Of a DNA stretch of 64,000 nucleotides, positions 26,172 to 36,616 are shown piece by piece. Under the pieces are notes generated by a model. The model searched no databases. It saw only the letters and a program-made list of their open reading frames with translations, and was not told the origin of the DNA. Each line of letters starts with the position of its first letter. The stretch's first letter is position 1. The stretch comes from Gallibacterium genomosp. 3 (GTDB lineage Bacteria > Pseudomonadota > Gammaproteobacteria > Enterobacterales > Pasteurellaceae), in contig NZ_JTJR01000008.1 of assembly GCF_001678475.1 (NCBI RefSeq), forward strand, positions 27,991 through 91,990, read 5' to 3'. Position numbers and translations under genes: made by a program.

Positions 26172-27377
26172 ATGACAAAGCAGTTAATGAATTCACCACA
26201 AAAATTACAACATTTAGGGTCTATTTATCGTTTAATTGAACAATTTGATTTAATTTCACGGATTGATTTATCAAAAATTTCAGGGCTAGCCCCAGCCAGT
26301 ATTACTAACTTCACACGTGATTTAATCGATTTAAAATTAGTGATAGAACGCACTACGCAAACACCTATTGTAAGAGGGCGTCCTGCAGTTGGATTGGCGA
26401 TTTCTCCTTTTTATTGGCAATCGTTATGTGTTGTATTAAATGAAAGAGAAATTACTATTTTCTTGTGTGAGTTAAATGGTAAAACTGTTGCTAGCAAAAC
26501 TTTCCCGTTACAAGCCAAACAGTATCAAAATTTAGCAAACTTACTCGCAGAAAATTTACGTGATTTCCACGCAGAGTTTCGTTCTCAAGTGATGCAAATT
26601 TTTGCTATTTCAGTGGTTGTAGAAGGGCAGTTAAACCGCCAACAAACAGGCATTCAGCGCTTAGGGCAGTTTGAAATTGATGTTGAGTTACAAACTATAT
26701 TAAGTGATGAATTTAATTTACCAATTATTTTATCTGAATACTTTGCGGCTTGGGTATTTGCTGAATCAAGCTTAGGAGCAGCAATTAGTAGCGAGAACGT
26801 TATCTACTTACAAGTAGATGATGTGATTAATATGAGTGTTTCTATTAAAGGGAAAATGATTCAAGGCAATAAACAGCAACGAATGAATATAGATCGAGTT
26901 TGTTTACCAATGTTAAGTCCGTTATCTACTATTATTAGCGAACATTTATTGCCTGAAGATGCACAACAGTTACAACATCATGTAACTTATTCCGCTATTT
27001 ATCGTTTAGTAAATCATCTTTTACCGAACGATTTAGAAGATAATGCACAAAAAATTGAATACCTTTGTGAATTGGCTAATCAAGGGAATCAATCTGCGAT
27101 TGATATTTTACAATATGTAGCAGATGGAATTTCTTATGTTTTAATGAATCTAGTGAATATTTTTTCATCCGATAAAATTATGATCAATTCGAGTTATTTA
27201 GGTGCAAATACAATTTTTGTTGAACATCTAAAACAAAAGTTAAATGAAAATTTACTACTCGATCAACATAAGGTCGATATTATCACAGGGCATTATGCAC
27301 AGAATAACGCGGTTGTAGCGAGTGCGATGGTGAAAAAATACCTTTACAATGGCGATTTAATTGGTTCTTTAATGTAA
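26172..27377 (+). CDS. ROK family transcriptional regulator (Mlc/NagC-like) lacking the zinc motif
   Basis: A 401-residue DNA-binding protein. The N-terminal winged helix (about residues 14-75) is close to Mlc: GSIYRLIEQFDLISRIDLS, then GLAPASITNFTRDLIDL, and RGRPAVGLAI in the linker. The rest follows the ROK layout, with a C-terminus like Mlc (VASAMVKKYLYNGDLIGSLM). The hallmark CxCGxxGCxE zinc cluster and the preceding E-x-GH sugar-binding motif are missing; GNKQQRMNIDRVCLPML occupies that place. It therefore probably does not sense a sugar in the usual way. The start at 26172 is an ATG without a good ribosome site; an ATG at 26187 is an alternative. Confidence 0.85.
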   Translation: MTKQLMNSPQKLQHLGSIYRLIEQFDLISRIDLSKISGLAPASITNFTRDLIDLKLVIERTTQTPIVRGRPAVGLAISPFYWQSLCVVLNEREITIFLCELNGKTVASKTFPLQAKQYQNLANLLAENLRDFHAEFRSQVMQIFAISVVVEGQLNRQQTGIQRLGQFEIDVELQTILSDEFNLPIILSEYFAAWVFAESSLGAAISSENVIYLQVDDVINMSVSIKGKMIQGNKQQRMNIDRVCLPMLSPLSTIISEHLLPEDAQQLQHHVTYSAIYRLVNHLLPNDLEDNAQKIEYLCELANQGNQSAIDILQYVADGISYVLMNLVNIFSSDKIMINSSYLGANTIFVEHLKQKLNENLLLDQHKVDIITGHYAQNNAVVASAMVKKYLYNGDLIGSLM

Positions 27378-27415
27378 TTCTATCCTAGTAATTAAAATAG
27401 ATAGAATTTGTTGTG

Positions 27416-27446
27416 ATTACCTCGAGAATATCGAGGTAATTTTTTA
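27416..27446 (+). terminator. Intrinsic terminator of the ROK gene
   Basis: ATTACCTCGA, loop GAATA, TCGAGGTAAT followed by T5-6. Confidence 0.9.
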
Positions 27447-27463
27447 TCTTCAATTTGATTAAG

Positions 27464-27524
27464 TTGACAAAAGCGATGCTTAAAGCGCATAAAAAGAAAA
27501 AAACCTGTTCCATAAAGGAACAGG
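27464..27524 (+). promoter_or_regulatory. Promoter-like elements and 5' hairpin ahead of an 18-codon frame
   Basis: A perfect TTGACA (27464-27469) stands 18 bases before CATAAA (27488-27493), predicting a start near 27500. The transcript would open almost at once into CCTGTTCC, loop ATAAA, GGAACAGG (27504-27524), an 8-bp GC-containing stem. GGGGGAGG overlaps the 3' side of this stem, so folding could hide part of the ribosome site. Confidence 0.45.
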
Positions 27525-27535
27525 GGGAGGTTTCA

Positions 27536-27592
27536 ATGAATAAAATAAAAAAAACATTTGCTTACGCATTTGCAGTCACTAGCGGTTACTAA
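27536..27592 (+). CDS. Possible 18-residue small protein or leader peptide
   Basis: ATG at 27536, TAA at 27590, encoding MNKIKKTFAYAFAVTSGY. The GGGGGAGG ribosome site is strong and lies five bases before the ATG, and promoter-like elements and a stem-loop precede it. The peptide has a basic start and a mildly hydrophobic aromatic middle. No gene follows on this strand (the next gene converges from the right), so it is not an obvious attenuator. A small stem CGGT/ACCG straddles the stop codon. It may be an independent small protein, a type I toxin-like peptide or chance; I do not recognise it. Confidence 0.4.
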   Translation: MNKIKKTFAYAFAVTSGY

Positions 27593-27690
27593 GACCGGCA
27601 AAAAAATAAAAAGTTCAAAAAAATCTAAAAAATTTTTAAAAATAATAGAAAAAATATTTTTTATATTAAAATCAAATAGTTATTTTTGTA

Positions 27691-28731
27691 TCAAAGCATA
27701 ATTTTTCTACCGCTTTCCGCGCTAAGATAAACTTTCTCAATTAAGTCTAATACTTTTGCTGCTTGTTCTGCGGTTACTTGTAATGGTTCATCAGCCGTTA
27801 ATGCTGCATAAATATTGTCATAATAGGCTTGATAATTGCCAGATACCGTTTCTAACGTTGTACGAATATGCACGCCATTTACTTCTGTATTGAGTGTTCC
27901 CCAAAATGCTTTATCTTCTTTATTCCAATCTCCTTTAGGAACAACACCCGCCATCAATAAGGCTTCTTGGTTATCTATTTCATATTTTACATATGATCCG
28001 AGTGTGCCATGCATTGCAATACTTGGTCCTTTTTCCCGTACATATTTACTTGATGACATTACTACTTTTTTATCTTGATAGTAGAAATAGATTTGGAAAT
28101 TATCTTCTCCTAATGAACCTTGATGTTGGCAACGTAAATCAGCATATAACGCCTGAGGCAGCCCAAATAGATGAACCACATGATCGATTAAATGGACGCC
28201 TAAATCATAAACTAAACCGACACCTCGTTCGCCAGTTTCTTTCCATGCTTTGCTATTTTTTGCTTGAGTATAGCGATCATAGTGAATTTCATAATCTACA
28301 ATATCGCCTAACAAGCCACTCTTTAATAGTTGTTTTACGGTCAAAATCCCATTATCCCAACGGCGGTTTTGATAAACAGAAAGCTTAACTTGATGTTGTT
28401 TCGCTAATTCGGCAAGCTCTTTTGCTTCCGCAGCAGTAACACTTAATGGTTTTTCTACAATAATATGTTTGCCGGCTAAAATCGCTTTTTTCGTGAAATC
28501 ATAATGGGTCAAATTTGGCGTGGTAATGATAACTAAATCAATATCATCCGCTAATAATTCTTCAAATTGACGTACAGTGGTAATTTGCGGATATTTAGTT
28601 GCTACTTTATTTCCTGTCCGTTCAAAAATTTTTACTACTTGAAAACGCGGATCATTCAATAAAAAAGGGAGGTGGAATACATTGGCAGACATACCAAATC
28701 CAGCAATTCCAACACGTATCACTTGTTGCAT
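27691..28731 (-). CDS. Gfo/Idh/MocA family oxidoreductase (YdgJ/IolW-like)
   Basis: NAD(P)-dependent dehydrogenase of 346 residues acting on a sugar or inositol-like compound. The Rossmann motif is GIAGFGMSANVFH at 8-20, followed by EKPLSVTAAEA with the catalytic-region Lys near 93. QNRRWDNG near 121-128 and YDLGVHLIDHVVHLFG around 173-188 are shared with E. coli YdgJ and the Bacillus scyllo-inositol dehydrogenase IolW. The exact substrate is unknown. It starts 21 bases behind norM with AAGGAGATTC as ribosome site, so the two are probably co-transcribed. Confidence 0.9.
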   Translation of the reverse strand: MQQVIRVGIAGFGMSANVFHLPFLLNDPRFQVVKIFERTGNKVATKYPQITTVRQFEELLADDIDLVIITTPNLTHYDFTKKAILAGKHIIVEKPLSVTAAEAKELAELAKQHQVKLSVYQNRRWDNGILTVKQLLKSGLLGDIVDYEIHYDRYTQAKNSKAWKETGERGVGLVYDLGVHLIDHVVHLFGLPQALYADLRCQHQGSLGEDNFQIYFYYQDKKVVMSSSKYVREKGPSIAMHGTLGSYVKYEIDNQEALLMAGVVPKGDWNKEDKAFWGTLNTEVNGVHIRTTLETVSGNYQAYYDNIYAALTADEPLQVTAEQAAKVLDLIEKVYLSAESGRKIML

Positions 28732-28752
28732 AGATAGAATCTCCTTATCACA

Positions 28753-30141
28753 CTATTTAATTTTTTCTAATCGAGTAAATAAAATCTCTTCAGGTAAACG
28801 TTGAATATGACGTAAACGGAAGAAGAGTAGGCAAGCCACCGTCGTTAAACAAACAACAAAACCAATCCAAAAGCCAGCAGCTGTCATATGAGGAACAATC
28901 CAATCAGTTAAACCAAGAACATAGCCAACAGGCATACCTACTACCCAATAACCAAATAGAGAGATCCACAACACTGATTTAGTATCTTTATAACCACGCA
29001 AAGCGCCACCGATAATGGTTTGTGTTGTATCTGAAAATTGATAAACAGTAGCAAAAATTAATAATGAGGATGCCATAATAATGACGTTTTGGTTACTGAC
29101 AAAAATACTGGCAATATTTTGCCGGAATAATAAGGTAATGGTGGCAGTAAATAAAGTGACAGTAAGCCCTAAACTTAGTGCACAAAACGTAAATTGCTTA
29201 GCTTGTAATGCATTACCTGCACCTAAACTTTGCCCAACAAGAATAGTCGTTGCCATTGAAATTGACATTGGCAACATATAAATGAAAGAGCTGGTATTTA
29301 AGGCAATTTGATGGCTTGCAATAATTTCTGCACCAAATGGCGAAATTAGCAGCGAAATAATACAAAAGAGCAGTACTTCACAACAAATTGATACTGCAAT
29401 AGGGAAACCAAGACGCACTAATTTATTTAGTGTTTTTGGGTTTGGTTTTTCAATAATTTGTTCAAAAATGTTGAGATCACGTTGGCTTGGTACGTTATAG
29501 CAATAAATAATAATAAGCAGGAATGCCACCCAGTTTAAAATCATTGTTGCAATTCCACATCCTACGGCACCAAAAGCAGGAACGCCAAACGAACCATAGA
29601 TAAAAATATAGTTTAACGGGATATTTAACAATAAGCAGGTAAACGCAATCACCATAGCTGGTTTGGTTTTAGCAATACCATCATTTAAACAACGAAAGTT
29701 CATCATTAATAAATAAGGTAATGCCCCAAACGCCATCACTTTGAGATAACCTTCGGTAATATTTGCTAATTCTGCATCCATTCCCATTAAATCAATAATA
29801 AATCGACTGTTATAAACAATTAGAAAGATAGGAATACTAATTGTTACCGCAATCCAGATTCCTTGACGAACTTGATGAGCAATTAATTTACGTTTACCTG
29901 ATCCATTTAAGTAGGAAATCGTTGGTGGCAAAGCTAATAGCAAGCCTTGTCCAAATAGCAGCAATGGGAACCAAATTGAAGCTCCCACAGAAATTGCAGC
30001 CATATCTTTTGCACTAACACGACCCGCCATAATAGTATCGGTTAGTCCCATTGAATTTTGTGCGACTTGTGCAATCAGAATAGGCGATGCAAGTTTAATC
30101 AATTCAATAATTTGTGTTTTATATCTTTGCCAATTTGTCAT
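28753..30141 (-). CDS. norM: MATE family multidrug efflux pump NorM
   Basis: Sodium- or proton-driven exporter of cationic drugs in the inner membrane, 462 residues and about 12 helices in two homologous halves. The first half opens with [20 protein letters not shown], containing conserved MATE residues, and [13 protein letters not shown]. The second half begins with [16 protein letters not shown]. The orthologue in H. influenzae is called HmrM. It is divergent from ribE across about 85 bases, as in E. coli and Haemophilus, and heads a probable two-gene unit with the oxidoreductase gene. Confidence 0.93.
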   Translation of the reverse strand: MTNWQRYKTQIIELIKLASPILIAQVAQNSMGLTDTIMAGRVSAKDMAAISVGASIWFPLLLFGQGLLLALPPTISYLNGSGKRKLIAHQVRQGIWIAVTISIPIFLIVYNSRFIIDLMGMDAELANITEGYLKVMAFGALPYLLMMNFRCLNDGIAKTKPAMVIAFTCLLLNIPLNYIFIYGSFGVPAFGAVGCGIATMILNWVAFLLIIIYCYNVPSQRDLNIFEQIIEKPNPKTLNKLVRLGFPIAVSICCEVLLFCIISLLISPFGAEIIASHQIALNTSSFIYMLPMSISMATTILVGQSLGAGNALQAKQFTFCALSLGLTVTLFTATITLLFRQNIASIFVSNQNVIIMASSLLIFATVYQFSDTTQTIIGGALRGYKDTKSVLWISLFGYWVVGMPVGYVLGLTDWIVPHMTAAGFWIGFVVCLTTVACLLFFRLRHIQRLPEEILFTRLEKIK

Positions 30142-30225
30142 AGAATGTCCGACGTTTGTAATTTTAGTTAGTTGCCTTTTCTAACATACAGCAGTAACAA
30201 GATTTTTTCATTTAAGGAGAAAAGT

Positions 30226-30840
30226 ATGTTTACAGGAATTATTCAAGGAAAAGCAAAAATCCATGAAATTAAAGCGAAAGATAATTTTAGAACACACATT
30301 ATAAAAATGCCACAGGATTTATTGTCTGGTTTGACGTTAGGTGCTTCTGTTGCACATAACGGCGTTTGTTTAACAGTAACCAAAATTGAAGGTGATTTAA
30401 TTAGTTTCGATTTAATGCAAGAAACGTTGAAAATTACCAATCTAGGCGAATTAAAAGTTGGCGATGAAATTAATGTAGAACGTGCTATGAAGATTGGTGA
30501 TGAAGTCGGCGGACATCTATTATCAGGGCATGTGTACTGTACAGCAAAAATTGAACAAATCTTATCTTCACCGAATAATCGTCAAGTTTGGTTTAAATTA
30601 CCTAATCAAGAGGTTATGAAATATATTTTAACTAAGGGCTATATTGCGGTTGATGGTATTAGTTTGACGATTGGTGAAGTAAAAGATCAATCTTTTTGTG
30701 TTAATTTAATTCCAGAAACGTTACAACGTACCATTCTTAGTCAAAAACAAGTACATGATAAAGTGAATATTGAATTGGATTCGCAAACACAAGCTGTGGT
30801 AGATACGGTAGAGCGTTATTTAAGTCAGCAAAATAGATAA
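30226..30840 (+). CDS. ribE: Riboflavin synthase alpha chain RibE
   Basis: Dismutates two 6,7-dimethyl-8-ribityllumazine molecules to riboflavin. The frame could open at a TTG at 30172, but AAGGAGAAAAGT directly precedes the ATG at 30226 and the protein then begins [10 protein letters not shown], the invariant start of this enzyme. The 204 residues hold two lumazine-binding repeats, recognised by AHNGVCLTV in the first and VDGISLTIG in the second. The upstream gap of about 85 bases is too short for an FMN riboswitch, and none is seen. Confidence 0.96.
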   Translation: MFTGIIQGKAKIHEIKAKDNFRTHIIKMPQDLLSGLTLGASVAHNGVCLTVTKIEGDLISFDLMQETLKITNLGELKVGDEINVERAMKIGDEVGGHLLSGHVYCTAKIEQILSSPNNRQVWFKLPNQEVMKYILTKGYIAVDGISLTIGEVKDQSFCVNLIPETLQRTILSQKQVHDKVNIELDSQTQAVVDTVERYLSQQNR

Positions 30841-30858
30841 GATTTTATTGAATATAAC

Positions 30859-30894
30859 AAGGACTAATTTTGATGATAAATTAGCCCTTTTGTT
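30859..30894. terminator. Intrinsic terminator between ribE and purR
   Basis: AAGG-A-CTAATTT, a 7-base loop, AAATTAG-C-CCTTTT; one mismatch inside the stem. It lies between converging ribE and purR and could serve both. Confidence 0.75.
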
Positions 30895-30904
30895 TATATA
30901 AAAA

Positions 30905-31909
30905 TTAAGCAAGTTTTTTAACTGATTTACGGATAATTAACTCTGGATGCATTTCAATTCGAGCAGGTTCTTTATTTTTATCTGTCATCCGAGCAATTAA
31001 CAGATCGATTGCCATAATCCCTAAACGCATTTTAGATTGATGTACAGTGGTTAATGGCGGTGCATAAAAACGGGAAGCATGAATATCATCATAGCCAATA
31101 ATTGAAATATCTTCTGGTACAGAAAGTCCTTTTTCGCCAATTGCAGAGATTGCACCTAACGCCATCACATCATTACAACAAAAAACAGCAGTTGGTAATT
31201 CATCTTGGATCAAGATTTTATTCATACATTCAAACCCATCTTCAGGTTCAAAATGTCCTTCTAACACCCAATTTTGATTAATTGGTAATTTTGCTTCTTC
31301 CATCGCTTTAACATAGCCATCGTAGCGTGTTTTTGCGGTTGTTTTATCTAAATCACCCGCAATAATGCCAATTTTCTTATGCCCAGAATCAATCAAATAT
31401 TTTGTCGCTAAATAGCCACCTTCAAAGCTGTTATCTTGAATTACATCCATATTAGAATTGTTAGGACCCCAGTCCATTACGACAATTGGCAGAGTAGTAA
31501 AGTAAGCAAAGAGATCTTTGGAATCTTGTGTATATTCTGAACACATTACCAAAATACCATCTACTCTTTTTTTCACTAACATATCTAAATGATTGCTGAT
31601 TTTTTGGAAATTATTTTGTGTGTTGCATAAAAATAAAGAATAACCCTGTTGATAGCAATATTCTTCAACGGCATGGACAATTTCAGCAAAATAAGGTGTT
31701 TCACTGGTTGTAATCATCATCCCAATTGATTTGGTTGTATTTACTTTTAAGCTACGAGCAACGGCACTGGGTGAGTAGTTAAGTTGTTGGATTGCGTCCC
31801 AAACTAATTTAGTTGTGTCCTCAGCAACAAAGCGAGTTTTATTAATTACATGAGAAACTGTTGTAGTTGATACCCCTGCTAATTTTGCGACATCTTTAAT
31901 TGTTGCCAT
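30905..31909 (-). CDS. purR: LacI family purine repressor PurR
   Basis: Represses purine synthesis genes when bound to hypoxanthine or guanine. The ATG at 31909, preceded by GGAGGTTATC, gives 334 residues; the much longer open frame is rejected. The N-terminal helix-turn-helix reads [27 protein letters not shown], identical in pattern to E. coli PurR, and the hinge helix has [12 protein letters not shown]. The corepressor domain includes [15 protein letters not shown] and [25 protein letters not shown] at 31935-31940 with CTAACA 17 bases upstream is a likely promoter. No clear PUR box was seen nearby. Confidence 0.93.
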   Translation of the reverse strand: MATIKDVAKLAGVSTTTVSHVINKTRFVAEDTTKLVWDAIQQLNYSPSAVARSLKVNTTKSIGMMITTSETPYFAEIVHAVEEYCYQQGYSLFLCNTQNNFQKISNHLDMLVKKRVDGILVMCSEYTQDSKDLFAYFTTLPIVVMDWGPNNSNMDVIQDNSFEGGYLATKYLIDSGHKKIGIIAGDLDKTTAKTRYDGYVKAMEEAKLPINQNWVLEGHFEPEDGFECMNKILIQDELPTAVFCCNDVMALGAISAIGEKGLSVPEDISIIGYDDIHASRFYAPPLTTVHQSKMRLGIMAIDLLIARMTDKNKEPARIEMHPELIIRKSVKKLA

Positions 31910-31934
31910 GATAACCTCCAAAAAAATTTGGGCT

Positions 31935-31963
31935 ATTATAAAGATAAATATAGGAAATGTTAG
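31935..31963 (-). promoter_or_regulatory. Probable sigma-70 promoter of purR
   Basis: On the minus strand CTAACA, 17 bases, then TATAAT (31935-31940), about 25 bases before the purR start codon. Confidence 0.45.
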
Positions 31964-32053
31964 CTTTTTTGTTAAATTTGTGCTCAATTTCACAAAATTA
32001 GCTATTTTTATAAAAATAATTTTTGATATTAGAAATAGATAAATGCTTGCAAT

Positions 32054-32086
32054 AAAAAAAGCTACCAATTTAATTTGATAGCCTTT
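32054..32086 (-). terminator. Terminator of the trp operon
   Basis: On the minus strand GGCTATCAAATT pairs imperfectly with AATTGGTAGC, followed by seven T. It lies about 30 bases after trpA. Confidence 0.75.
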
Positions 32087-32110
32087 CTTTTGAAGATATG
32101 CAAACTCGTT

Positions 32111-32923
32111 TTAGTTTTTATAGGTAGCTTGTTTCATATTACGAACAAATTCTGCTAATTCTGATAAACATTGTTGATGATTATCTAAATTTCGTTCGAT
32201 AATTTTTACTACTGCTGAACCTGAGATTGCCCCAGCAGTTCCCGCAGCCAAAGTTTCTTTTACTTGTTGTGGTTGTGCAATACCAAACCCTTGTAAGATC
32301 GGCGGTGCATTATGTGCTTTTAAGCGTTGGATTAAATCCTCTAAATTGCTTGCATGAGATTGATTTTCTGCACTTGTTACGCCAGCACGAGAAACGAGAT
32401 AAGTATAACCTTGGCTCGTCTTAGCAATACCTTCTATTGTTTTTTCATTGGCATTCGGGGGGCAAATAAATACAGGCTGAATATTAAATTTATGCGCACT
32501 TTCTAGATAATCTGCCGTTGCAAATAGAGGAATATCTGCGACTAAAACTGCATCTATTCCAACTTGTTGGCAGCGTTGATAGAAACCATCTAATGTTTTG
32601 GCATAAATCAAATTCGCACAAAGTAATAAACTAATTGGAATTTCAGGATATTTAGCACGGACTTTCTCTAATAATTCAAAGCAAGCATCTGTACTAAATC
32701 CGGCAGATAAGGCACGATTATTTGCGGCTTGAATCACTGACCCATCAAGTAACGGATCAGAGAAAGGAAAACCTAACTCTAACGCATCTGCACCATTATC
32801 TACTAATGTACAAATAATTTCGAAAGAGCGGTCAAGTGTTGGATCACATAAAGTCACGAAAGGAACAAATGCCCCCTGGTTTTGTTGTTGTAATTTAGCA
32901 AAAAGTTGATTAAACCGACTCAT
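32111..32923 (-). CDS. trpA: Tryptophan synthase alpha chain
   Basis: Cleaves indole-3-glycerol phosphate to indole and glyceraldehyde 3-phosphate; indole is channelled to TrpB. The 270-residue TIM barrel keeps both catalytic acids in [16 protein letters not shown] (about residues 46-61; Glu49 and Asp60 equivalents), the N-terminal [12 protein letters not shown], and a phosphate-binding end [12 protein letters not shown]. It is the last gene of the trp operon, starting two bases after the trpB stop, so translation is coupled. Confidence 0.97.
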   Translation of the reverse strand: MSRFNQLFAKLQQQNQGAFVPFVTLCDPTLDRSFEIICTLVDNGADALELGFPFSDPLLDGSVIQAANNRALSAGFSTDACFELLEKVRAKYPEIPISLLLCANLIYAKTLDGFYQRCQQVGIDAVLVADIPLFATADYLESAHKFNIQPVFICPPNANEKTIEGIAKTSQGYTYLVSRAGVTSAENQSHASNLEDLIQRLKAHNAPPILQGFGIAQPQQVKETLAAGTAGAISGSAVVKIIERNLDNHQQCLSELAEFVRNMKQATYKN

Positions 32924-32925
32924 AA

Positions 32926-34119
32926 TTAGGCTCCTTTCGCATTTAAGATTTTATCCACAGTGAAAATATCTTTATCACCACGACCTGAAAGATTAACCAC
33001 TAAGATTTGTTCTTTTTCTGGGTTTTGTTTGATCAGTTTCAAGGCATAAGCAAGTGCATGAGAGGATTCTAATGCAGGAATAATCCCTTCATGTTGAGCT
33101 AACTCTTGGAAGGCGGCTAAAGCTTCATCATCTGTAATAGATACGTAATTTGCACGTCCTGTACTATGCAGATAAGCGTGTTGTGGTCCAACAGACGGGA
33201 AATCTAATCCTGCTGAAATAGAATAAGATTCTTCAATTTGACCATCTTTGGTTTGCATTAATGGGGATTTCATCCCAAAATAAATACCGACTGAACCATG
33301 GCCAAGAGGTGCACCATGCTCCCCCGTTTCAATGCCTTTTCCAGCAGGTTCTACACCAATTAATTGCACAGTTTGTTCATCAATAAAATCAGCAAACATT
33401 CCAATGGCATTTGAACCACCGCCAACACAAGCAATAACTGCATCAGGCAGACGTCCTTCGCGCTCTAGCACTTGACGTTTGGTTTCTTCACCAATCATTT
33501 TCTGGAATTCACGCACAATGGTTGGGAATGGATGTGGACCAGCCGCAGTACCTAATAAATAATGTGCTTTATCATAATTTGCTGACCAGTCACGCATTGC
33601 TTCACAACACGCATCTTTTAATGAACAAGAGCCTTTATTCACAGAAATGACTTCAGCACCCATTAAACGCATACGGAAAACGTTCGGTGATTGACGCTCT
33701 ACATCTTTTGCTCCCATATAAATGCGGCATTTTAAACCTAACATTGCACACGCTAATGCCGTAGCAACACCATGTTGTCCCGCACCTGTTTCCGCGATAA
33801 TTTCGGTTTTTCCCATACGCATTGCTAAGAGTGCTTGTCCTAATACTTGGTTTGTTTTATGTGCACCGCCATGCAATAAATCTTCACGTTTCAGGTAAAG
33901 TTTGGTTTTACTGCCTTTAGTTAAGTTTCGGCATAAGGTTAATGCGGTTGGTCGTCCAGCATAATTTTTTAGTAGATCATTGAATTGACGTTGGAATTCT
34001 GGATCTTGGCGAGCCTCAATAAATGCTTTTTCTAATTGTTGTAGTACAGGGACGAGAATTTCAGGCACATACATTCCGCCAAACTCACCAAAATAAGGGT
34101 TTAATAAAGTATCACTCAT
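32926..34119 (-). CDS. trpB: Tryptophan synthase beta chain
   Basis: PLP enzyme that joins indole and serine to make tryptophan. The 397 residues show the family start [16 protein letters not shown], the PLP-binding lysine in [11 protein letters not shown] (about 81-91), [13 protein letters not shown] near 109-121, the phosphate-binding loop [12 protein letters not shown], and the C-terminal [11 protein letters not shown]. Length is as in E. coli (397). It follows trpCF by 11 bases and precedes trpA by two. Confidence 0.98.
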   Translation of the reverse strand: MSDTLLNPYFGEFGGMYVPEILVPVLQQLEKAFIEARQDPEFQRQFNDLLKNYAGRPTALTLCRNLTKGSKTKLYLKREDLLHGGAHKTNQVLGQALLAMRMGKTEIIAETGAGQHGVATALACAMLGLKCRIYMGAKDVERQSPNVFRMRLMGAEVISVNKGSCSLKDACCEAMRDWSANYDKAHYLLGTAAGPHPFPTIVREFQKMIGEETKRQVLEREGRLPDAVIACVGGGSNAIGMFADFIDEQTVQLIGVEPAGKGIETGEHGAPLGHGSVGIYFGMKSPLMQTKDGQIEESYSISAGLDFPSVGPQHAYLHSTGRANYVSITDDEALAAFQELAQHEGIIPALESSHALAYALKLIKQNPEKEQILVVNLSGRGDKDIFTVDKILNAKGA

Positions 34120-34130
34120 AATGATTCATC

Positions 34131-35555
34131 CTAACTTTTCATAATTTTTTCAAAAATAGTTTTTAATTTCTCTGCATCTTTGATACCTGGTGCAGTTTCT
34201 GCGCCAGAATTAATATCTAATCCTAAACAATGCTGCGCCATCGCACTCTCAATATTTTCTGCATTTAACCCTCCTGCAAGCATAATTTTGCCTTTCCAAT
34301 CAATTGGCAATAGTGTCCAGTCAAATATCTGTCCTGTACCGCCTTGTTGATTTTTTAATTGTGTATCAAACACATAACGGTCAACATTGCTGTCTGGTTG
34401 AAAAGTGACTTGTCCAGATGTTGGATCAACACCAACAGCGCGCCAAATTTGGCATGACTGCGGTAATTTCTGGCGTAATTGCTGAATAAAATTGCTATCT
34501 TCTTTGCCATGTAGTTGTACTGCAAATAGTGATAATTGTTGGCTTAATGTCACAATTGTTTCAATGGATTGATTTTGAAATACGCCCACATAACGTAATG
34601 GTGCTGCTGTCATAACTTGTTGTGCTTGCGATAAGGTAAGACAGCGAGGGGAGTGTTCTGCAAAAATCAACCCACCATATAATGCCCCCTGTTGATAAGC
34701 AACGGCTGCATCCTCTGCACGTGTCACCCCACACACCTTATTTTCACCATAAATAATTGCTCTTACTGCAGCATTAAGATCATGGCTTCCCATTAAACTG
34801 CTGCCAATCAAAAATGCATGTGCAACAGGTTTTAATTCTCGTACTTGTTGATGTGTATAAATACCTGATTCACTAATAATAATACGATCGTTAGGAATAT
34901 TCGGCGCTAATGTTAAGGTACGTTGTAAATCGACAGATAAATCATGCAAATTACGGTTATTAATCCCAATAACTTTTGCTTCTAATGCAATGGCACGTTG
35001 TAATTCTTCTTCATTTGAGGTTTCTGTTAATACCCCCATTCCTAATGAGTGAGCTAAATCAGCCAAAATGCGATAAGTATTATCATCAACAACAGATAAC
35101 ATTAAAAGAATAGCATCTGCTTGATAATAACGTGCTAAATAGACCTGATATTCGCTAATCATAAAATCTTTGCAAAGAACAGGCTGTTTAACCAATTTGC
35201 GTACTCTTGGTAAATAAGCAAAATTCCCTTGAAAATACTTTTCGTCAGTTAGCACAGAAATTGCACTGGCATAATGACGATAAACTGAAGCAATCCCTTC
35301 TAGATCAAACTCTTCTCGAATTAATCCTTTTGATGGCGAAGCCTTTTTACATTCTAAAATAAAAGCAGGAATTTCATGTGTACCTTGAGCTAAAGCTTGG
35401 TAAAAATCACGATCACTCTGTTCAATTTGATCTTTAAATTGCGCTAATGGAAAGTTTGCTTGTTGTGTTTTTACCCAATCTAATTTATCAGCCACAATTT
35501 TTTGTAATACGGTGGCTTTTTGTTGAAGTGTTTGTGAAAAATCTTGTGTGATCAT
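34131..35555 (-). CDS. trpCF: Bifunctional indole-3-glycerol phosphate synthase / phosphoribosylanthranilate isomerase TrpCF
   Basis: Fused enzyme for two consecutive steps of tryptophan synthesis. Residues 1 to about 258 are the synthase barrel, with [14 protein letters not shown] (catalytic Lys and substrate site), [17 protein letters not shown], and [14 protein letters not shown]. The rest is the isomerase barrel, starting [12 protein letters not shown] with the catalytic Cys, and ending [32 protein letters not shown]. Total 474 residues, the same fusion as E. coli trpC. It lies between trpD (14 bases away) and trpB. Confidence 0.97.
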   Translation of the reverse strand: MITQDFSQTLQQKATVLQKIVADKLDWVKTQQANFPLAQFKDQIEQSDRDFYQALAQGTHEIPAFILECKKASPSKGLIREEFDLEGIASVYRHYASAISVLTDEKYFQGNFAYLPRVRKLVKQPVLCKDFMISEYQVYLARYYQADAILLMLSVVDDNTYRILADLAHSLGMGVLTETSNEEELQRAIALEAKVIGINNRNLHDLSVDLQRTLTLAPNIPNDRIIISESGIYTHQQVRELKPVAHAFLIGSSLMGSHDLNAAVRAIIYGENKVCGVTRAEDAAVAYQQGALYGGLIFAEHSPRCLTLSQAQQVMTAAPLRYVGVFQNQSIETIVTLSQQLSLFAVQLHGKEDSNFIQQLRQKLPQSCQIWRAVGVDPTSGQVTFQPDSNVDRYVFDTQLKNQQGGTGQIFDWTLLPIDWKGKIMLAGGLNAENIESAMAQHCLGLDINSGAETAPGIKDAEKLKTIFEKIMKS

Positions 35556-35569
35556 ATAACATTAATCTC

Positions 35570-36571
35570 TTAATACTGCGTTAATTTTTCTAATGTTTGC
35601 AAGGCGTTACCGCTTGCTAAATGTTCTAAGACTTGTTGAGTTGTTTGTTTCAGATCGTTGTAGCCAAATAATTTGAGAAGCAGCGCTGTATTTGCCGCAA
35701 CAGCATTCATATGCGCATCACTGCCTTTACCTTGTAAAATCAAACGGACAACCTCTGCATTTTCTGCTGGTTCGCCACCTTTTATTGCTTCTAAGGGTTG
35801 TGGTTTTAAACCAAAATCTTCCGCTGTTAATGTATAGCGTTCAATAGCACCATTGATAATTTCCGCAACTTCTGTTGGTCCATGTAGTGCAACTTCATCT
35901 AAACCACTACCATGGATCACAACACTATGTTGATGACCTAATGCAAGAGCAGTTTCAGCATAAGGCTGGATTAATTGTGGATGATATACGCCTAACATTT
36001 GATGTTTTGGTCTTGCTGGATTAATTAATGGTCCTAAGATATTAAAGATGGTCCGTGTTTTTAAAGCCTGACGCACAGGAATAGCGTGTTTAAAACCTCG
36101 ATGGTATTGTGGCGCAAATAAAAAGCAAATTCCAATTTCATCAAGTGCTTGGCGAGCTGTATTGGCATCAAGATCTAAACGAACATTTAATGCAGAAAGT
36201 ACATCACTTGATCCTGTTTTACTAGAAACACTACGATTTCCATGTTTAGCAACTTTGGCTCCCATACTTGCAGCAACAAGGGCACTAGTCGTCGAAATAT
36301 TAATTGTATTTGCTCCATCACCACCAGTTCCTACAATATCAGCAAACACATAATCTGGCGTTGGGAAAGGCTCTGCTGCATTGATTAATGCGGTAACCGC
36401 ACCACTAATTTCAGCCACTGATTCACCTTTGATTTTTAATGCAATCAAAGCACCTGCTAATTGTTCATTACTTAATTGACCTTGCAAAATTGCCGTAAAA
36501 AGTTGTTCGCTTTCAGTAGAGGAGAGCGTATTGCCATTGAATAATTTTTCGAGTATTTGTTGAGTTTCCAT
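35570..36571 (-). CDS. trpD: Anthranilate phosphoribosyltransferase
   Basis: Transfers phosphoribosyl from PRPP to anthranilate. It is a stand-alone 333-residue enzyme, not fused to the amidotransferase as in E. coli. The PRPP site is seen in [24 protein letters not shown] and [17 protein letters not shown], and the acidic metal-site block in [15 protein letters not shown]. The gap to trpG is 45 bases, the largest within the operon, but I see no terminator there. Confidence 0.97.
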   Translation of the reverse strand: METQQILEKLFNGNTLSSTESEQLFTAILQGQLSNEQLAGALIALKIKGESVAEISGAVTALINAAEPFPTPDYVFADIVGTGGDGANTINISTTSALVAASMGAKVAKHGNRSVSSKTGSSDVLSALNVRLDLDANTARQALDEIGICFLFAPQYHRGFKHAIPVRQALKTRTIFNILGPLINPARPKHQMLGVYHPQLIQPYAETALALGHQHSVVIHGSGLDEVALHGPTEVAEIINGAIERYTLTAEDFGLKPQPLEAIKGGEPAENAEVVRLILQGKGSDAHMNAVAANTALLLKLFGYNDLKQTTQQVLEHLASGNALQTLEKLTQY

Positions 36572-36616
36572 AATTATCTTCCCTAAATTTTTTATTCATT
36601 TTTGTTGTAATGCGAA

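Noticed and set aside
27381..27408. Inverted repeat ATTCTATC...GATAGAAT after the ROK gene
   Set aside because: Real as a weak AT-rich stem, but the strong terminator just downstream explains transcript ending; no separate role can be supported.
30142..30225. FMN riboswitch upstream of ribE
   Set aside because: The gap is only about 85 bases and lacks the conserved RFN blocks.
31910..32068. 53-residue N-terminal extension of PurR
   Set aside because: The standard PurR start [14 protein letters not shown] has GGAGG ahead of it; the extension is hydrophobic low-complexity translation of the promoter region.
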